Assembly: GCF_014654785.1 (NCBI RefSeq) | Contig: NZ_BNBD01000001.1 | Span: 1,116,001 to 1,180,000 of the forward strand | Direction: 5' to 3' | Length of the DNA stretch: 64,000 bases | Source of the DNA: Streptomyces mashuensis | Lineage (GTDB): Bacteria > Actinomycetota > Actinomycetes > Streptomycetales > Streptomycetaceae | Part shown: positions 1 through 8,613 of the stretch, in pieces | Position numbering within the stretch: the first letter of the stretch is position 1 | Layout: each line of letters begins with the position of its first letter | Program-made: the position numbers and the translations under genes | Notes under the pieces: generated by a model | Databases searched by the model: none | What the model was told of the DNA's origin: nothing | Seen by the model: the letters and a program-made list of their open reading frames with translations, nothing else

Positions 1-340
1 TGAGGACGCGCCCGCCCTCGCGGAACTCCGCGTCGGACAGTTCACTGGCCTTGGCCGTGGCCCGGGCGACCACGTTCGTGATGCCCAGGCCGTACTCCAG
101 CAGCTCCCGCTCCTCGTCCGGCCGCAGCTGCCGCGGCGTGAAGCCGGAGGCGTGCAGCGCGGGCCAGAAGCGGTTGCCGGGCCGGGCGAAGTGGTGGCCG
201 GTGGCCGCCGACATCAGACCCGGGTTGATCCCGCAGAACAGCACCCGCAGGCCGTCCGCGGCCACGTCCGGGACGAGGCGGTCGCGGGCGGCCTCCAGTT
301 CCTCGCGGGTGAGGCGGGGCGGCCAGGACGGACGGCTCAG
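1..340 (-). CDS. mug: G/U mismatch-specific DNA glycosylase, 3' end outside the window
   Basis: Reading leftward from about position 340, one open frame runs off the window edge. It contains GINPGLMSAATGHHFARPG followed by NRFWPAL and then GITNVVAR. These are the hallmark active-site blocks of the Mug/TDG family, which removes uracil or thymine from G:U and G:T mismatches in base excision repair. The gene follows purB on the same strand. The frame has no ATG, GTG or TTG in the expected place. A CTG at 338-340 overlaps the purB stop by two bases and is the likeliest start, though an upstream start inside purB cannot be excluded. Only about 113 residues are visible. Family assignment is firm; the start is uncertain. 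Confidence 0.85.
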   Translation of the reverse strand, partial: MSRPSWPPRLTREELEAARDRLVPDVAADGLRVLFCGINPGLMSAATGHHFARPGNRFWPALHASGFTPRQLRPDEERELLEYGLGITNVVARATAKASELSDAEFREGGRVL

Positions 341-1782
341 AGGATCGCCCCGGGGGTGTACGCGGCGGCCTCCGGGCGCTCCTTGGCGATCGCCTCGATG
401 CGGGCGACCACGGCACCGACCTGGTCGGCGGCCGCGCCGGTGAAGGAGAGCTTGTCGGCCATCAGGGCGTCCAGGGCGGCGCGGTCCAGCGGGATGCGCT
501 CGTCGGCCGCGAGCCGGTCCAGCAGCTCGTTGCGCTCGGCGCCCTGCTCGCGCATGGCGAGCGCGGAGGCGACGGCGTGCTCCTTGATGACCTCGTGCGC
601 GACCTCGCGGCCCACGCCCGCCCGCACCGCGCCCATCAGGACCTTGGTGGTGGCGAGGAACGGCAGGTAGCGGTCCAGCTCGCGGGCGACGACGGCGGGG
701 AAGGCGCCGAACTCGTCCAGCACGGTGAGGAACGTCTCCAGCAGGCCGTCCAGCGCGAAGAACGCGTCCGGCAGCGCCACGCGGCGCACGACGGAGCACG
801 ACACGTCGCCCTCGTTCCACTGGTCGCCGGCCAGCTCGCCGGTCATCGAGGCGTAGCCGCGCAGGATGACCATCAGGCCGTTGACCCGCTCGCAGGAGCG
901 CGTGTTCATCTTGTGCGGCATCGCGGACGAGCCGACCTGGCCGGGCTTGAAGCCCTCGGTGACCAGTTCGTGGCCGGCCATGAGCCGGATCGTCCTCGCC
1001 AGCGAGGAGGGCGCGGCGGCCAGCTGCACCAGCGCGGTGACGACGTCGTAGTCGAGCGAGCGCGGGTAGACCTGGCCGACGGACGTGAAGGCGTGCCCGA
1101 AGCCGAGGTGCGCGGCGATGCGCTGCTCCAGCTCGGCGAGCTTGGCGGCGTCGCCGCCGAGCAGGTCGAGCATGTCCTGCGCCGTGCCGACGGGGCCCTT
1201 GATGCCGCGCAGGGGGTAGCGGGAGAGCAGGTCCTCGACGCGGCCGTAGGCCACGAGGAGCTCGTCGGCGGCGGTCGCGAAGCGCTTGCCGAGGGTGGTG
1301 GCCTGAGCGGCGACGTTGTGGGAGCGGCCGGCCATCACGAGCTCGGCGTGGTCGGCGGCCAGCCGGCCCAGGCGGGTGAGCACGGCGACGGTGCGGTCGC
1401 GCACGTGCTCCAGCGACAGCCGGATCTGCAGCTGCTCGACGTTCTCGGTCAGGTCGCGGGAGGTCATGCCCTTGTGGACCTGCTCGTGGCCGGCGAGGGC
1501 GTTGAACTCCTCGATGCGGGCCTTGACGTCGTGCCGGGTGACCTTCTCGCGCTCGGCGATCGAGGCGAGGTCGACCTGGTCCAGGACGCGCTCGTAGTCG
1601 GCGAGGGCCGCCTCCGGCACCTCGATCCCCAGGTCCTTCTGGGCACGCAGCACGGCCAGCCACAGCTGCCGCTCCAGCTTGACCTTGTGCTCGGGGGACC
1701 ACAGGACGGCGAGCCCGGGGGAGGCGTACCGCCCGGCCAGGACGTTGGGGATGCGGGGCTTGGAGGACACAGGTGCAGTCAC
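337..1782 (-). CDS. purB: Adenylosuccinate lyase
   Basis: The 481-residue product carries the fumarase/aspartase superfamily signature GSSAMPHKMN near residue 285, with the catalytic serine. TSRDLTENVEQLQ lies near residue 105, and the substrate-binding region GRSHNVAAQATT near residue 150. It acts twice in cytosolic purine synthesis, splitting SAICAR to AICAR and adenylosuccinate to AMP, each time releasing fumarate. Length matches the actinobacterial enzyme. The start is a GTG at 1780-1782, giving VTAPVSSKPRIPN. The mug-like gene follows immediately and appears translationally coupled. No anomalies seen. Confidence 0.97.
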   Translation of the reverse strand: MTAPVSSKPRIPNVLAGRYASPGLAVLWSPEHKVKLERQLWLAVLRAQKDLGIEVPEAALADYERVLDQVDLASIAEREKVTRHDVKARIEEFNALAGHEQVHKGMTSRDLTENVEQLQIRLSLEHVRDRTVAVLTRLGRLAADHAELVMAGRSHNVAAQATTLGKRFATAADELLVAYGRVEDLLSRYPLRGIKGPVGTAQDMLDLLGGDAAKLAELEQRIAAHLGFGHAFTSVGQVYPRSLDYDVVTALVQLAAAPSSLARTIRLMAGHELVTEGFKPGQVGSSAMPHKMNTRSCERVNGLMVILRGYASMTGELAGDQWNEGDVSCSVVRRVALPDAFFALDGLLETFLTVLDEFGAFPAVVARELDRYLPFLATTKVLMGAVRAGVGREVAHEVIKEHAVASALAMREQGAERNELLDRLAADERIPLDRAALDALMADKLSFTGAAADQVGAVVARIEAIAKERPEAAAYTPGAIL

Positions 1783-1847
1783 GTGGCGTAAGTCTACTGG
1801 CGGATCGCGCAGGGCGGCGCCCCGGGTCGTTTCGTGCGTTGCTACGA

Positions 1848-1872
1848 GAGCCCGGCGGACCCCGCCGGGCTC
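1848..1872 (-). terminator. Hairpin terminator after the small secreted-protein gene
   Basis: A perfect 11-bp stem, GAGCCCGGCGG paired with CCGCCGGGCTC, closes a 3-base loop. It starts ten bases beyond the stop of the leftward-reading gene at 1882-2079 and lies upstream of purB. There is no T-run, as is common for Streptomyces terminators. Confidence 0.65.
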
Positions 1873-1881
1873 GCCCGCAGG

Positions 1882-2079
1882 TCAGCCCAGGGTCACCGGC
1901 AGCAGTGCGTTCGTGCCCGGGGTGGCGCCGGCGTGGGTGTCCGTGGTGAGCGCCTTGATGTTGACGGGCAGGACCCGTGTCGATTCGTGGTCCGAGGAGG
2001 GCGGGTCGGCGGGGGCCGGGGCGGCGAGCCCGCCGAGGAACGCGAGGGCACCGAGGAGGATCGCGGCGGTACGGCGCAT
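1882..2079 (-). CDS. Small secreted peptide of unknown function
   Basis: A 65-residue product begins MRRTAAILLGALAFLGG and has a clear Sec signal peptide. There is a positive N-terminus, a hydrophobic core to about residue 20, and a likely cleavage after APA near residue 24. The mature part, about 40 residues, is hydrophilic, lacks cysteine and ends in LLPVTLG. No family is recognised. It stands alone between purB and the SGNH hydrolase gene and is followed by a good hairpin, which supports it being a real transcription unit. Function unknown. Confidence 0.6.
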   Translation of the reverse strand: MRRTAAILLGALAFLGGLAAPAPADPPSSDHESTRVLPVNIKALTTDTHAGATPGTNALLPVTLG

Positions 2080-2194
2080 GAGCAGCCTTTCGGGTCAGCG
2101 GATCAACGGTCCGGGAAACGCGTCAGGGCTGCCCGCCGCCGGAGACCCGCATGCGGGCCCTCACCCCTGGGTGACCGGTGAAACGATCCGCCGG

Positions 2195-3085
2195 TCACAC
2201 CGGGTTGACCACGGCATCGGCACCGGCCGCGTCCTCCCAGCGCCGCCACGTGCCGACGCACCCGGGTGCCGCGCCGTCGGCCGCCGCCGGGGTCACCCAG
2301 AACGCCGCCCCCGCATCCGCGTGGGCGCCCGCCCGCCCGTCGCCCGAGGAGCGGCCGGTCAGGCGCCGGCCGATCCAGGGGCCCAGGTGTTCCCGGGCGA
2401 AGCGCAGGTCGGAGGCGCGGCGGGCCGACCAGCCGGGGCGGGCGGCGGGCGGCAGCGGGGTGCGCCAGTCCTCCTCGGCCGGGTGGCCGAGGGCCTGCCA
2501 GACCGCCTCGGCCACGCGGCGGTGCCCTTCGGCGTTCAGGTGCAGCCGGTCCTCGGCCCACAGCCGGGGGTCGCCCAGGGACTCGGCGGAGAACAGGTCG
2601 ACGACCAGCGCGCCGTGCCGCTCGGCCAGGTCGTCGATGAAGCCGAAGAGGTGCTCCATGCGCGGCCGGAAGCGTTCGAAAACCGGCCCGCGCCGGCCGG
2701 GGCTGCGCATGAGCACCAGCTGCCGGCAGGTGGGGGCGAGGCGCTCGGCGGCCTCTTCGAGGCGGGCGCACACCAGGCCGACGTCGCACCGGGGCCGCAG
2801 GACGTCGTTGAGGCCGCCGACCAGCGTCACCAGGTCCGCGCCCAGGGCGGCGGCGGCCTCGGTCTGCTCGTCGACGATCTGCCCGATCAGCTTGCCGCGC
2901 ACGGCCAGGTTGGCGTACCGGAAACCGGTCGTCCGCCCGGCCAGCCGGATGGCGAGCAGATCCGCCCAGCCGCGGTAGGACCCGTCGGGCAGCGCGTCGG
3001 ACATCCCCTCGGTGAAGGAGTCGCCCAGTGCGACGAAGCTGGTGTACGGGCGGGGCTCGGGCGTCCGGCTGTCATTCATCGGCAT
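2195..3085 (-). CDS. SGNH/GDSL-family hydrolase
   Basis: The 296-residue protein has the block order of SGNH esterases/lipases. VALGDSFTEG holds the catalytic serine at residue 23. A glycine block lies near residue 64. VGGLND supplies the oxyanion asparagine at residue 93. DRLHLNAEGH near residue 181 provides the Asp/His pair. No signal peptide is evident, so it is probably cytoplasmic or non-classically exported. The substrate cannot be told from sequence; family members cleave acyl or acetyl esters. The C-terminus beyond residue 215 is low in conserved features. A second ATG six bases downstream of the annotated start is equally possible. Confidence 0.88.
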   Translation of the reverse strand: MPMNDSRTPEPRPYTSFVALGDSFTEGMSDALPDGSYRGWADLLAIRLAGRTTGFRYANLAVRGKLIGQIVDEQTEAAAALGADLVTLVGGLNDVLRPRCDVGLVCARLEEAAERLAPTCRQLVLMRSPGRRGPVFERFRPRMEHLFGFIDDLAERHGALVVDLFSAESLGDPRLWAEDRLHLNAEGHRRVAEAVWQALGHPAEEDWRTPLPPAARPGWSARRASDLRFAREHLGPWIGRRLTGRSSGDGRAGAHADAGAAFWVTPAAADGAAPGCVGTWRRWEDAAGADAVVNPV

Positions 3086-3112
3086 GGCCCCGCGATCCTA
3101 CCGGGGCACGCC

Positions 3113-4126
3113 TCACGGCCGGGTGCCCACCAGTTCGCGGAGCACGTCCTCCAGCGTCACCAGGCCCGCCAGCCGGTTTCCCTCGCCGATCACCGCGGCC
3201 AGGTGCGCGCCGGTGCCGCTCATGGTCCGGATCGCGTCGTCCAGCGGCATGTCGGCCCGCACCCGGGCGATGGGCCGCATCCGCCGCAGCGGGAAGGCCA
3301 CGTCCCGCGGGTGGGCCTCCAGCGCGTCCTTGACGTGCAGGTAGCCCAGGATGCCGCCGCGGTCGTCGACGACCGGGAAGCGGGAGAAGCCCGACCGGGC
3401 CGACAGCCGCTCCAGCTCCTCCGGCGTGATCCCGAACCGTGCCGAGACCACCCGCTCCAGCGGCATCACCACGTCCGCCACCGGTCGCTTGCCCAGCTCC
3501 AGCGCGTCCCGCAGCCGTTCCGTGGCCCGCTCGTCGAGCAGCCCGGCCTGGCTGGAGTCGGCCACCATGCGGGCCAGCTGGTCGTCGGAGAAGGTGGACG
3601 CCACCTCGTCCTTGGGCTCGACCCGCAGCAGCCGCAGCGCGCCGTTGGCCAGCTTGTTGATGGCGAAGACGAACGGCCGCAGCCCCCGCGCCAGCCCCGC
3701 CAGCGGCGGGCCCAGCAGCAGCGCGGTGCGCACCGGCTCGGCCAGTGCCACGTTCTTCGGCACCATCTCGCCGAACAGCATGTGCAGGTACGTCGCGAGG
3801 GCCAGCGCGATGACGAACGACGCCGGGTGCACCAGCCCCTGCGGCACGCCGGCCGCGTGGAACAGCGGCCCCAGCAGGTGCGCCATGGCCGGTTCGGCCA
3901 CCACGCCCAGCACCAGGGTGCACAGCGTGATGCCCAGCTGTGCCGCGGCCATCAGCGCCGAGACGTGCCGCAGCCCCCACAGCACGCTGCGGGCCCGGCG
4001 GTCGCCGCGCTCGGCGTACGGCTCGATCTGGCCGCGCCGGACGGAGATCATGGCGAACTCGGCGCCCACGAAGAAGGCGTTCGCGACCAGCGTCGCCAGC
4101 CCGATGAGCAACTGGAGGAGGGTCAT
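3113..4126 (-). CDS. CNNM/CorC-type CBS-domain membrane protein, downstream partner
   Basis: This is an integral membrane protein of the HlyC/CorC (HCC, CNNM) family linked to divalent-cation, mainly Mg2+, homeostasis. The N-terminal CNNM part has about four hydrophobic segments (residues 1-170), including the typical GAEFAMISVRRGQIEPYA block. A CBS pair spans about 200-330. The chain ends directly after the second CBS domain, so the C-terminal CorC/HlyC domain of its upstream neighbour is missing. An ATG at 4124-4126 overlaps the upstream stop (ATGA), so the two are coupled. The open frame extends 20 codons further upstream, but inside the neighbour. Tandem pairs like this are common in actinobacteria and may heteromerise (inference). 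Confidence 0.88.
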   Translation of the reverse strand: MTLLQLLIGLATLVANAFFVGAEFAMISVRRGQIEPYAERGDRRARSVLWGLRHVSALMAAAQLGITLCTLVLGVVAEPAMAHLLGPLFHAAGVPQGLVHPASFVIALALATYLHMLFGEMVPKNVALAEPVRTALLLGPPLAGLARGLRPFVFAINKLANGALRLLRVEPKDEVASTFSDDQLARMVADSSQAGLLDERATERLRDALELGKRPVADVVMPLERVVSARFGITPEELERLSARSGFSRFPVVDDRGGILGYLHVKDALEAHPRDVAFPLRRMRPIARVRADMPLDDAIRTMSGTGAHLAAVIGEGNRLAGLVTLEDVLRELVGTRP

Positions 4127-5469
4127 CGGCCGGCCTCCTCGTGCTCCGTGCCGGTCCGGCCCGCCGCGAGGGGCGCCGTCAGGCACACCCGGGCGGCCCG
4201 GTGCCCGGCGGCGTCGGTGACCGTCACCCGCCAGCCGGCGACCTCCACCGTGTCGCCCTCGGCGGGGATGCGGCCCAGCAGGGTGGCGACCAGGCCGGCC
4301 AGGGTCTCGTACGGGCCCTCGGGGGCCCGCAGCCCGATGTGCTCCAGCTGGTCGGTGCGGGCGGCGCCGTCCGCGTCGTACAGGGCCCGGCCCTCGGCGT
4401 CCTCGCCGGCCGGGGCCAGGTCGGGCAGCTCGTGCGGGTCGTGCTCGTCGCGCACCTCGCCGACGATCTCCTCGACGATGTCCTCCATGGTGGCGACGCC
4501 GGCGGTGCCGCCGTACTCGTCCACGACCACGGCCATGCTGCGCCGGGCCGACAGCCGGTCCAGCAGCCGGTCCACGGTGAGCGACTGCGGGACGAGCAGG
4601 GGCTCGCGCAGCAGGGACCGCACCGGGCGGCGCGGGCGCTCGTCGGCGGGCACGGCCAGGACGTCCTTGATGTGGGCGGTGCCCACGATGGTGTCGAGGC
4701 TGTCGCGGTAGACGGGGAAACGGGACAGGCCGGTGGCCAGGGTGGCGTTGGCGACGTCCTCGGCGGTGGCCCGCTCGTCGAGGGCGATGACCTGTACGCG
4801 CGGGGTCATGACATTGCCCGCGGTCAGCCCGGAAAGGCCCAGGGTGCGGACGAACAGTTCGGCGGTGTCGGGTTCCAGCGCGCCCTCGCGGGCCGAGTGC
4901 CGGGCCAGGGCCACGAGCTCCTGCGGCCCGCGCGCGGTGGCCAGTTCCTCGGCCGGCTCCAGGCCCAGGCGGTGCACGACGCGGTTGGCGGTGCCGTTCA
5001 GGTGCCGGATGAGGGGCCGGAAGGCGGCGCTGAAGGCGCGCTGCGGGCCGGCCACGGCGCGGGCGACGGGCAGGGGGCGGGAGATCGCCCAGTTCTTGGG
5101 CACCAGCTCGCCGACGACCATCAGCACCACCGTCGACAGGACGGTGCCCAGGCCCAGCGCGATCGAGGAGGCGACGGCGGGGGAGAGGCCCACGGCCTCC
5201 GCCGGCCCGGCCAGCAGCGCGGCCACGGACGGCTTGGCGATCATGCCGATGACCAGGCCGGTGACGGTGATGCCCAGCTGCGCGCCGGAGAGCTGGAAGG
5301 TCAGGCTCCGGACGGCCTGGAGGGCGCTGTCCGCCCCCCGGTCGCCCCGCTCGGCGGCCCGTTCCAGCTCGCTCCGCTCCACGGTGGTCAGGGAGAACTC
5401 GGCGGCCACGAAGACGGCGCAGGCGAGCGTCAGCAGCACCGCAAGCACCAGGAGGAGCGCTTCGGTCAT
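4123..5469 (-). CDS. CNNM/CorC-type CBS-domain membrane protein, upstream partner
   Basis: The 448-residue membrane protein has the complete HCC architecture: a CNNM transmembrane domain (residues 1-200; FVAAEFSLTTVERSELE), a CBS pair (about 215-340, with VVDEYGGTAGVATMEDIVEE closing the second CBS), and a C-terminal CorC/HlyC domain (about 355-435). Roles proposed for the family include Mg2+ or Co2+ efflux and membrane repair; the older hemolysin name is misleading. The start is an ATG preceded by GGAGGTGAACC, a strong ribosome site. It is the first gene of a two-gene operon. The 250-base leader on this strand holds inverted and tandem repeats, but no metal riboswitch I can recognise. Confidence 0.9.
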   Translation of the reverse strand: MTEALLLVLAVLLTLACAVFVAAEFSLTTVERSELERAAERGDRGADSALQAVRSLTFQLSGAQLGITVTGLVIGMIAKPSVAALLAGPAEAVGLSPAVASSIALGLGTVLSTVVLMVVGELVPKNWAISRPLPVARAVAGPQRAFSAAFRPLIRHLNGTANRVVHRLGLEPAEELATARGPQELVALARHSAREGALEPDTAELFVRTLGLSGLTAGNVMTPRVQVIALDERATAEDVANATLATGLSRFPVYRDSLDTIVGTAHIKDVLAVPADERPRRPVRSLLREPLLVPQSLTVDRLLDRLSARRSMAVVVDEYGGTAGVATMEDIVEEIVGEVRDEHDPHELPDLAPAGEDAEGRALYDADGAARTDQLEHIGLRAPEGPYETLAGLVATLLGRIPAEGDTVEVAGWRVTVTDAAGHRAARVCLTAPLAAGRTGTEHEEAGR

Positions 5470-5622
5470 CGGTTCACCTCCGTCCCATGGTCGGGCAGGG
5501 AGGCGGGGACCGCGCGATGTCGGTCGGTGGGCCGGCCGGTACTGCCGGAGGGTTCGCCCATGGGCGGACGTTCACACCTTTCGGGGGGCGTGCCTCCCAC
5601 GTGACGTGAGAGGCACGGGAGA

Positions 5623-5642
5623 CGAGGGACAACGAGGGACAA
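5623..5642. repeat. Two tandem 10-bp repeats in the CorC-pair leader
   Basis: The unit CGAGGGACAA occurs twice head to tail, about 150 bases upstream of the CNNM start. Nearby, GTGCCTC and GAGGCAC (5590-5616) form an inverted repeat. Function unknown; it may be only a simple duplication. Confidence 0.4.
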
Positions 5643-5721
5643 GCCCACCATCATGGTAAAGGACTGGCAAAGCTCCGCCCTTGTGCCGACCATGTGGGGG
5701 GTGTGCCCCCGGACCCCCGCG

Positions 5722-6405
5722 CTACTCCCCGGACATCACCGCCGGGCGCCGCGCCACGCCGAGCACGCAGGTGGACGCCGGAGTCACCAGGCCGCGCGCC
5801 GGTACCCGCACGCGCCGGTGCCCGGCCGGCTCGAACCCCGCCTCCCGCAGCGCGGCCAGCGGGTCCCGTGCCGTGTGACAGCCGCCGAACAGCAGCGGCC
5901 ACACCGTACGGTCCAGGGCGCGCTGCGCCATGGCGAGCACCGGCCCCTCGGCCCGGCCGTGCTCGAAGAACCGCAGCTCGGCGCCGGGCCGCAGCACCCG
6001 GCCCAGCTCCGCCAGCGCCCGCCGGACGTCCCGTACCGAGCACAGCACGACGCAGACCACCGCCGCGTCGAACGCCTCGCTCTTGACCGGCAGCGCCTCG
6101 GCCACGCCCGGCACCACGTCCACCGGCACCCCGGACCGCACGGCGGCCTCCACCGCGAGCCGCCGCATGTGCCGGTCGGGTTCGATGGCGACGACCTCGG
6201 AGACGGTGCCGGGGTAGTGGGAGAAGTTCAGTCCCGGCCCGGCACCGATCTCGATCACCCGGCCGGAGAGCCCGGCCAGCAGCTCCTCGCGGTACGCGCC
6301 GACGCCCGCGCGGGCGTCGAGGAGGGGGCCGAGCCGCGCGAAGAAGCGCGCGAAGACCGGGTGGTGCACCGCGTCGTGCGGTGTTCTGCTGCGGCGGAGC
6401 GGCAT
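5722..6405 (-). CDS. Class I SAM-dependent methyltransferase
   Basis: The 227-residue cytosolic protein has a Rossmann methyltransferase core. Motif I is VIEIGAGPGLNFSHYP (about residues 50-65), the acidic residue of motif II is in AIEPD, and motif III-like FDAAVVCVVLCSV lies near residue 115. It resembles the UbiE/MenG-like small-molecule group (PF08241-type); the substrate is unknown. The ATG at 6403-6405 is preceded by a G-rich ribosome site (AAGGGGTGTGCC). It lies 122 bases downstream of the acyl-CoA dehydrogenase gene on the same strand. Cotranscription is possible but not shown. Confidence 0.85.
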   Translation of the reverse strand: MPLRRSRTPHDAVHHPVFARFFARLGPLLDARAGVGAYREELLAGLSGRVIEIGAGPGLNFSHYPGTVSEVVAIEPDRHMRRLAVEAAVRSGVPVDVVPGVAEALPVKSEAFDAAVVCVVLCSVRDVRRALAELGRVLRPGAELRFFEHGRAEGPVLAMAQRALDRTVWPLLFGGCHTARDPLAALREAGFEPAGHRRVRVPARGLVTPASTCVLGVARRPAVMSGE

Positions 6406-6527
6406 GGCACACCCCTTCCCGGGGATCCGACGGCTACCGGGATTCTTCCCACCGCCGCCCCGCTCGGCACCGGCGCGGCGGCGCGAACCCGGACGGGCCG
6501 CGCGCCGGTGGTGTCGCGCGACGGGCG

Positions 6528-7739
6528 TCAGCGCAGCGGCATGCCCGAGAGCGCACGGGCGATGACGAGCCGCTGGATCTCGCTCGTCCCCTCGAAGACC
6601 GTGTAGATCGCGGCGTCCCGGTGCATGCGCTCCACCGGGTAGTCGCGGGTGTAGCCGTTGCCGCCCAGGATCTGCATCGCCTGCATCGTGACGGTCTTGG
6701 CGGTCTCGCCCGCGAACAGCTTGGACATCGAGCCCTCCGCGGCCGTGAAACGCTCCCCGGCCGCCGCCATCCGCGAGGCCCGCCACACCAGCAGCCGGGC
6801 GGCGTCGATGCGGGTGCGCATGTCGGCCAGCTGGAAGGCGACGCCCTGGTTCTCGATGATCGGCCGGCCGAACTGCACCCGGGTACGGGCGTAGTCGAGC
6901 GCGACCTCGTACGCGGCGCGGGCGATGCCCACCGCCTGAGCGCCCACGGCGGGGCGGGACGCCTCGAAGGTGGCCATCGCGTCGTTGCCGGCCGGTGCGC
7001 CGCCCTGCGCCGCCCGCTCCCGGGCGCGGGCCAGCCGTTCGTCCAGCCGGTCCTTGCCGCCGAGCAGGCAGTGACCGGGGACGCGGACGTCCTGGAGGAC
7101 GACCTCGGCCGTGTGCGAGGCGCGGATGCCGTGCTTGCGGAACTTCTGGCCCTGCGAGAGGCCGGGGGTGCCGGGCGGCACCACGAACGAGGCGTGGCCC
7201 CGCGCGCCGAGCTCCGGGTCGACCACGGCGACGACGACGTGCACGTGCGCGATGCCGCCGTTGGTGGCCCACGCCTTGGTGCCGTTGAGCACCCACTCGT
7301 CCTTGGCGGCGTCGTACACGGCCCGGGTGCGCATGGCGGCGACGTCGGAGCCGGCGTCGGGCTCGGAGGAGCAGAAGGCGGCCACCTTGACGTCGTCCGG
7401 GGTGCCGTACATCTGCGGGACCCAGGTGCCCACCTGTTCCTTGGTGCCGTTGGTGAAGACGCTGATCGCGGCGAGCCCGGTGCCGGCGACGGCCAGGCCC
7501 AGGCCCGCGTCGCCCCAGAACAGCTCCTCCAGGACGACGGGTATGGAGAGCCCGGTCGGGTCGAGGAACTGCTGGGCGTAGAAGTCGAGGGAGTACAGCC
7601 CGATCCGGGCCGCCTCCTGCACCACGGGCCAGGGGAACTCCTCCCGCTCGTCCCACTCGGCGGCCGCCGGCCGCATGACGCCTTCGGCGAAGCCGTGGAC
7701 CCAGTCGCGGACCGCCTTCTGGTCGTCGTTCAGCTCCAT
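6528..7739 (-). CDS. Acyl-CoA dehydrogenase
   Basis: The 403-residue flavoenzyme has the two family signatures. One is the N-terminal-half [19 protein letters not shown] block, with the G-S-D element near residue 125. The other is the C-terminal [20 protein letters not shown], followed by [18 protein letters not shown], which includes the catalytic glutamate. It would oxidise an acyl-CoA to the 2-enoyl-CoA using FAD and electron-transfer flavoprotein; chain-length preference cannot be read. It is divergent from a TetR regulator with operator-like repeats between them, so local repression by that regulator is likely. Confidence 0.94.
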   Translation of the reverse strand: MELNDDQKAVRDWVHGFAEGVMRPAAAEWDEREEFPWPVVQEAARIGLYSLDFYAQQFLDPTGLSIPVVLEELFWGDAGLGLAVAGTGLAAISVFTNGTKEQVGTWVPQMYGTPDDVKVAAFCSSEPDAGSDVAAMRTRAVYDAAKDEWVLNGTKAWATNGGIAHVHVVVAVVDPELGARGHASFVVPPGTPGLSQGQKFRKHGIRASHTAEVVLQDVRVPGHCLLGGKDRLDERLARARERAAQGGAPAGNDAMATFEASRPAVGAQAVGIARAAYEVALDYARTRVQFGRPIIENQGVAFQLADMRTRIDAARLLVWRASRMAAAGERFTAAEGSMSKLFAGETAKTVTMQAMQILGGNGYTRDYPVERMHRDAAIYTVFEGTSEIQRLVIARALSGMPLR

Positions 7740-7766
7740 GTGGTGCCCTCCCCGTGCCCCGGTGCC

Positions 7767-7803
7767 TTACCTGCGGTAACCCGGAGTCTGTTACCGGCGG
7801 GTA
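7767..7803. promoter_or_regulatory. Operator-like repeats between acyl-CoA dehydrogenase and TetR genes
   Basis: TTACC-TGC-GGTAA (7767-7779) is a 13-bp inverted repeat. A second, imperfect copy, TTACC-GGC-GGGTA (7791-7803), lies 24 bases away centre to centre. The pair sits in the 159-base divergent region, where the neighbouring TetR protein would be expected to bind. Site identity is inferred from position and symmetry. Confidence 0.6.
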
Positions 7804-7898
7804 GCATCTGTCAACAGGCCGCCCCTCGAATCCGCTCCGTGGGGTGGGTGTTACGTTGCGCAATGCGTTTTCGAGAAAGACAGGGGTGGGAGGCGCAG

Positions 7899-8549
7899 AT
7901 GGAGACCAGTCAGCGGGAGGACCAGCTGCGGGCCGCGGAGCGGCGCCGCAGGGAACTGCTGGAGGCCGCGGACCGCGTGGTCCTCCGGGACGGGCCGGGG
8001 GCCTCGATGAACGCCATCGCCGCCGAGGCCGGCATCACCAAGCCGATCCTCTACCGGCACTTCGGCGACAAGGGCGGCCTCTACCGGGCGCTCGCCGAAC
8101 GCCACACCGAGGCGCTCCTGGAGGGCCTGCGGTCCGCCCTGGACGCGCCCACGGGCCGGCGCGAGCGCGTCGAGACCACGCTCGGCACGTACCTCGCCGC
8201 GATCGAGGCACGGCCGCAGGTGTACCGCTTCCTCATGCACCCGGCCGAGGAGTCCGCCGGCGAAGCCACGGACCAGGGCTTCGACGTCGGCCGGCACTCC
8301 GCGCCGCTGCTCCGCCGCATGGGCGAGGAGCTGGCCCAGGTGGTGGCCGAGCGGGTCGACCTCGGCCCGGAGGGCGAGGAGCGGGCCCGCGTGTGGGGCC
8401 ACGGCATCGTCGGCATGATGCACGCGGCGGGGGACTGGTGGCTGCGCGAGCGTCCGATCAGCCGCGAGGCCCTGGTACGCCACCTCACCGACCTGCTGTG
8501 GGGCCGGCTGGCCGCGTGCGGCGACCGGCAGGGCGGCCCGGGGCTCTGA
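7899..8549 (+). CDS. TetR-family transcriptional regulator
   Basis: The 216-residue protein has an N-terminal helix-turn-helix (residues 15-62; ASMNAIAAEAGITKPILYRH is a textbook TetR recognition helix region) and a long helical ligand domain typical of regulators of lipid or acyl-CoA genes. The start at 7899 (METSQRED) is chosen because GGGAGG precedes it at good spacing; an ATG 36 bases earlier is in frame but has no ribosome site. It is divergent from the acyl-CoA dehydrogenase gene, which is its likely target along with itself (inference from layout). The ligand is unknown. Confidence 0.92.
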   Translation: METSQREDQLRAAERRRRELLEAADRVVLRDGPGASMNAIAAEAGITKPILYRHFGDKGGLYRALAERHTEALLEGLRSALDAPTGRRERVETTLGTYLAAIEARPQVYRFLMHPAEESAGEATDQGFDVGRHSAPLLRRMGEELAQVVAERVDLGPEGEERARVWGHGIVGMMHAAGDWWLRERPISREALVRHLTDLLWGRLAACGDRQGGPGL

Positions 8550-8613
8550 CGGCCGTGGGAGGGGCACCGGTGGGGCCGCGCGGAGGGGCCCGGCCCCTCC
8601 GCCGGCCGCCGGC

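Noticed and set aside
1679-4711. Very long rightward open frame of about 1010 codons
   Set aside because: It lies antisense over purB, the SGNH hydrolase and the CorC pair, all with clear family motifs on the other strand. It is a typical high-G+C shadow frame rich in Arg, Pro and His.
5466-5693. Short leftward frame (75 codons) upstream of the CorC pair
   Set aside because: Weak codon bias, no domain, and it overlaps the leader repeats and the ribosome site of the CorC gene.
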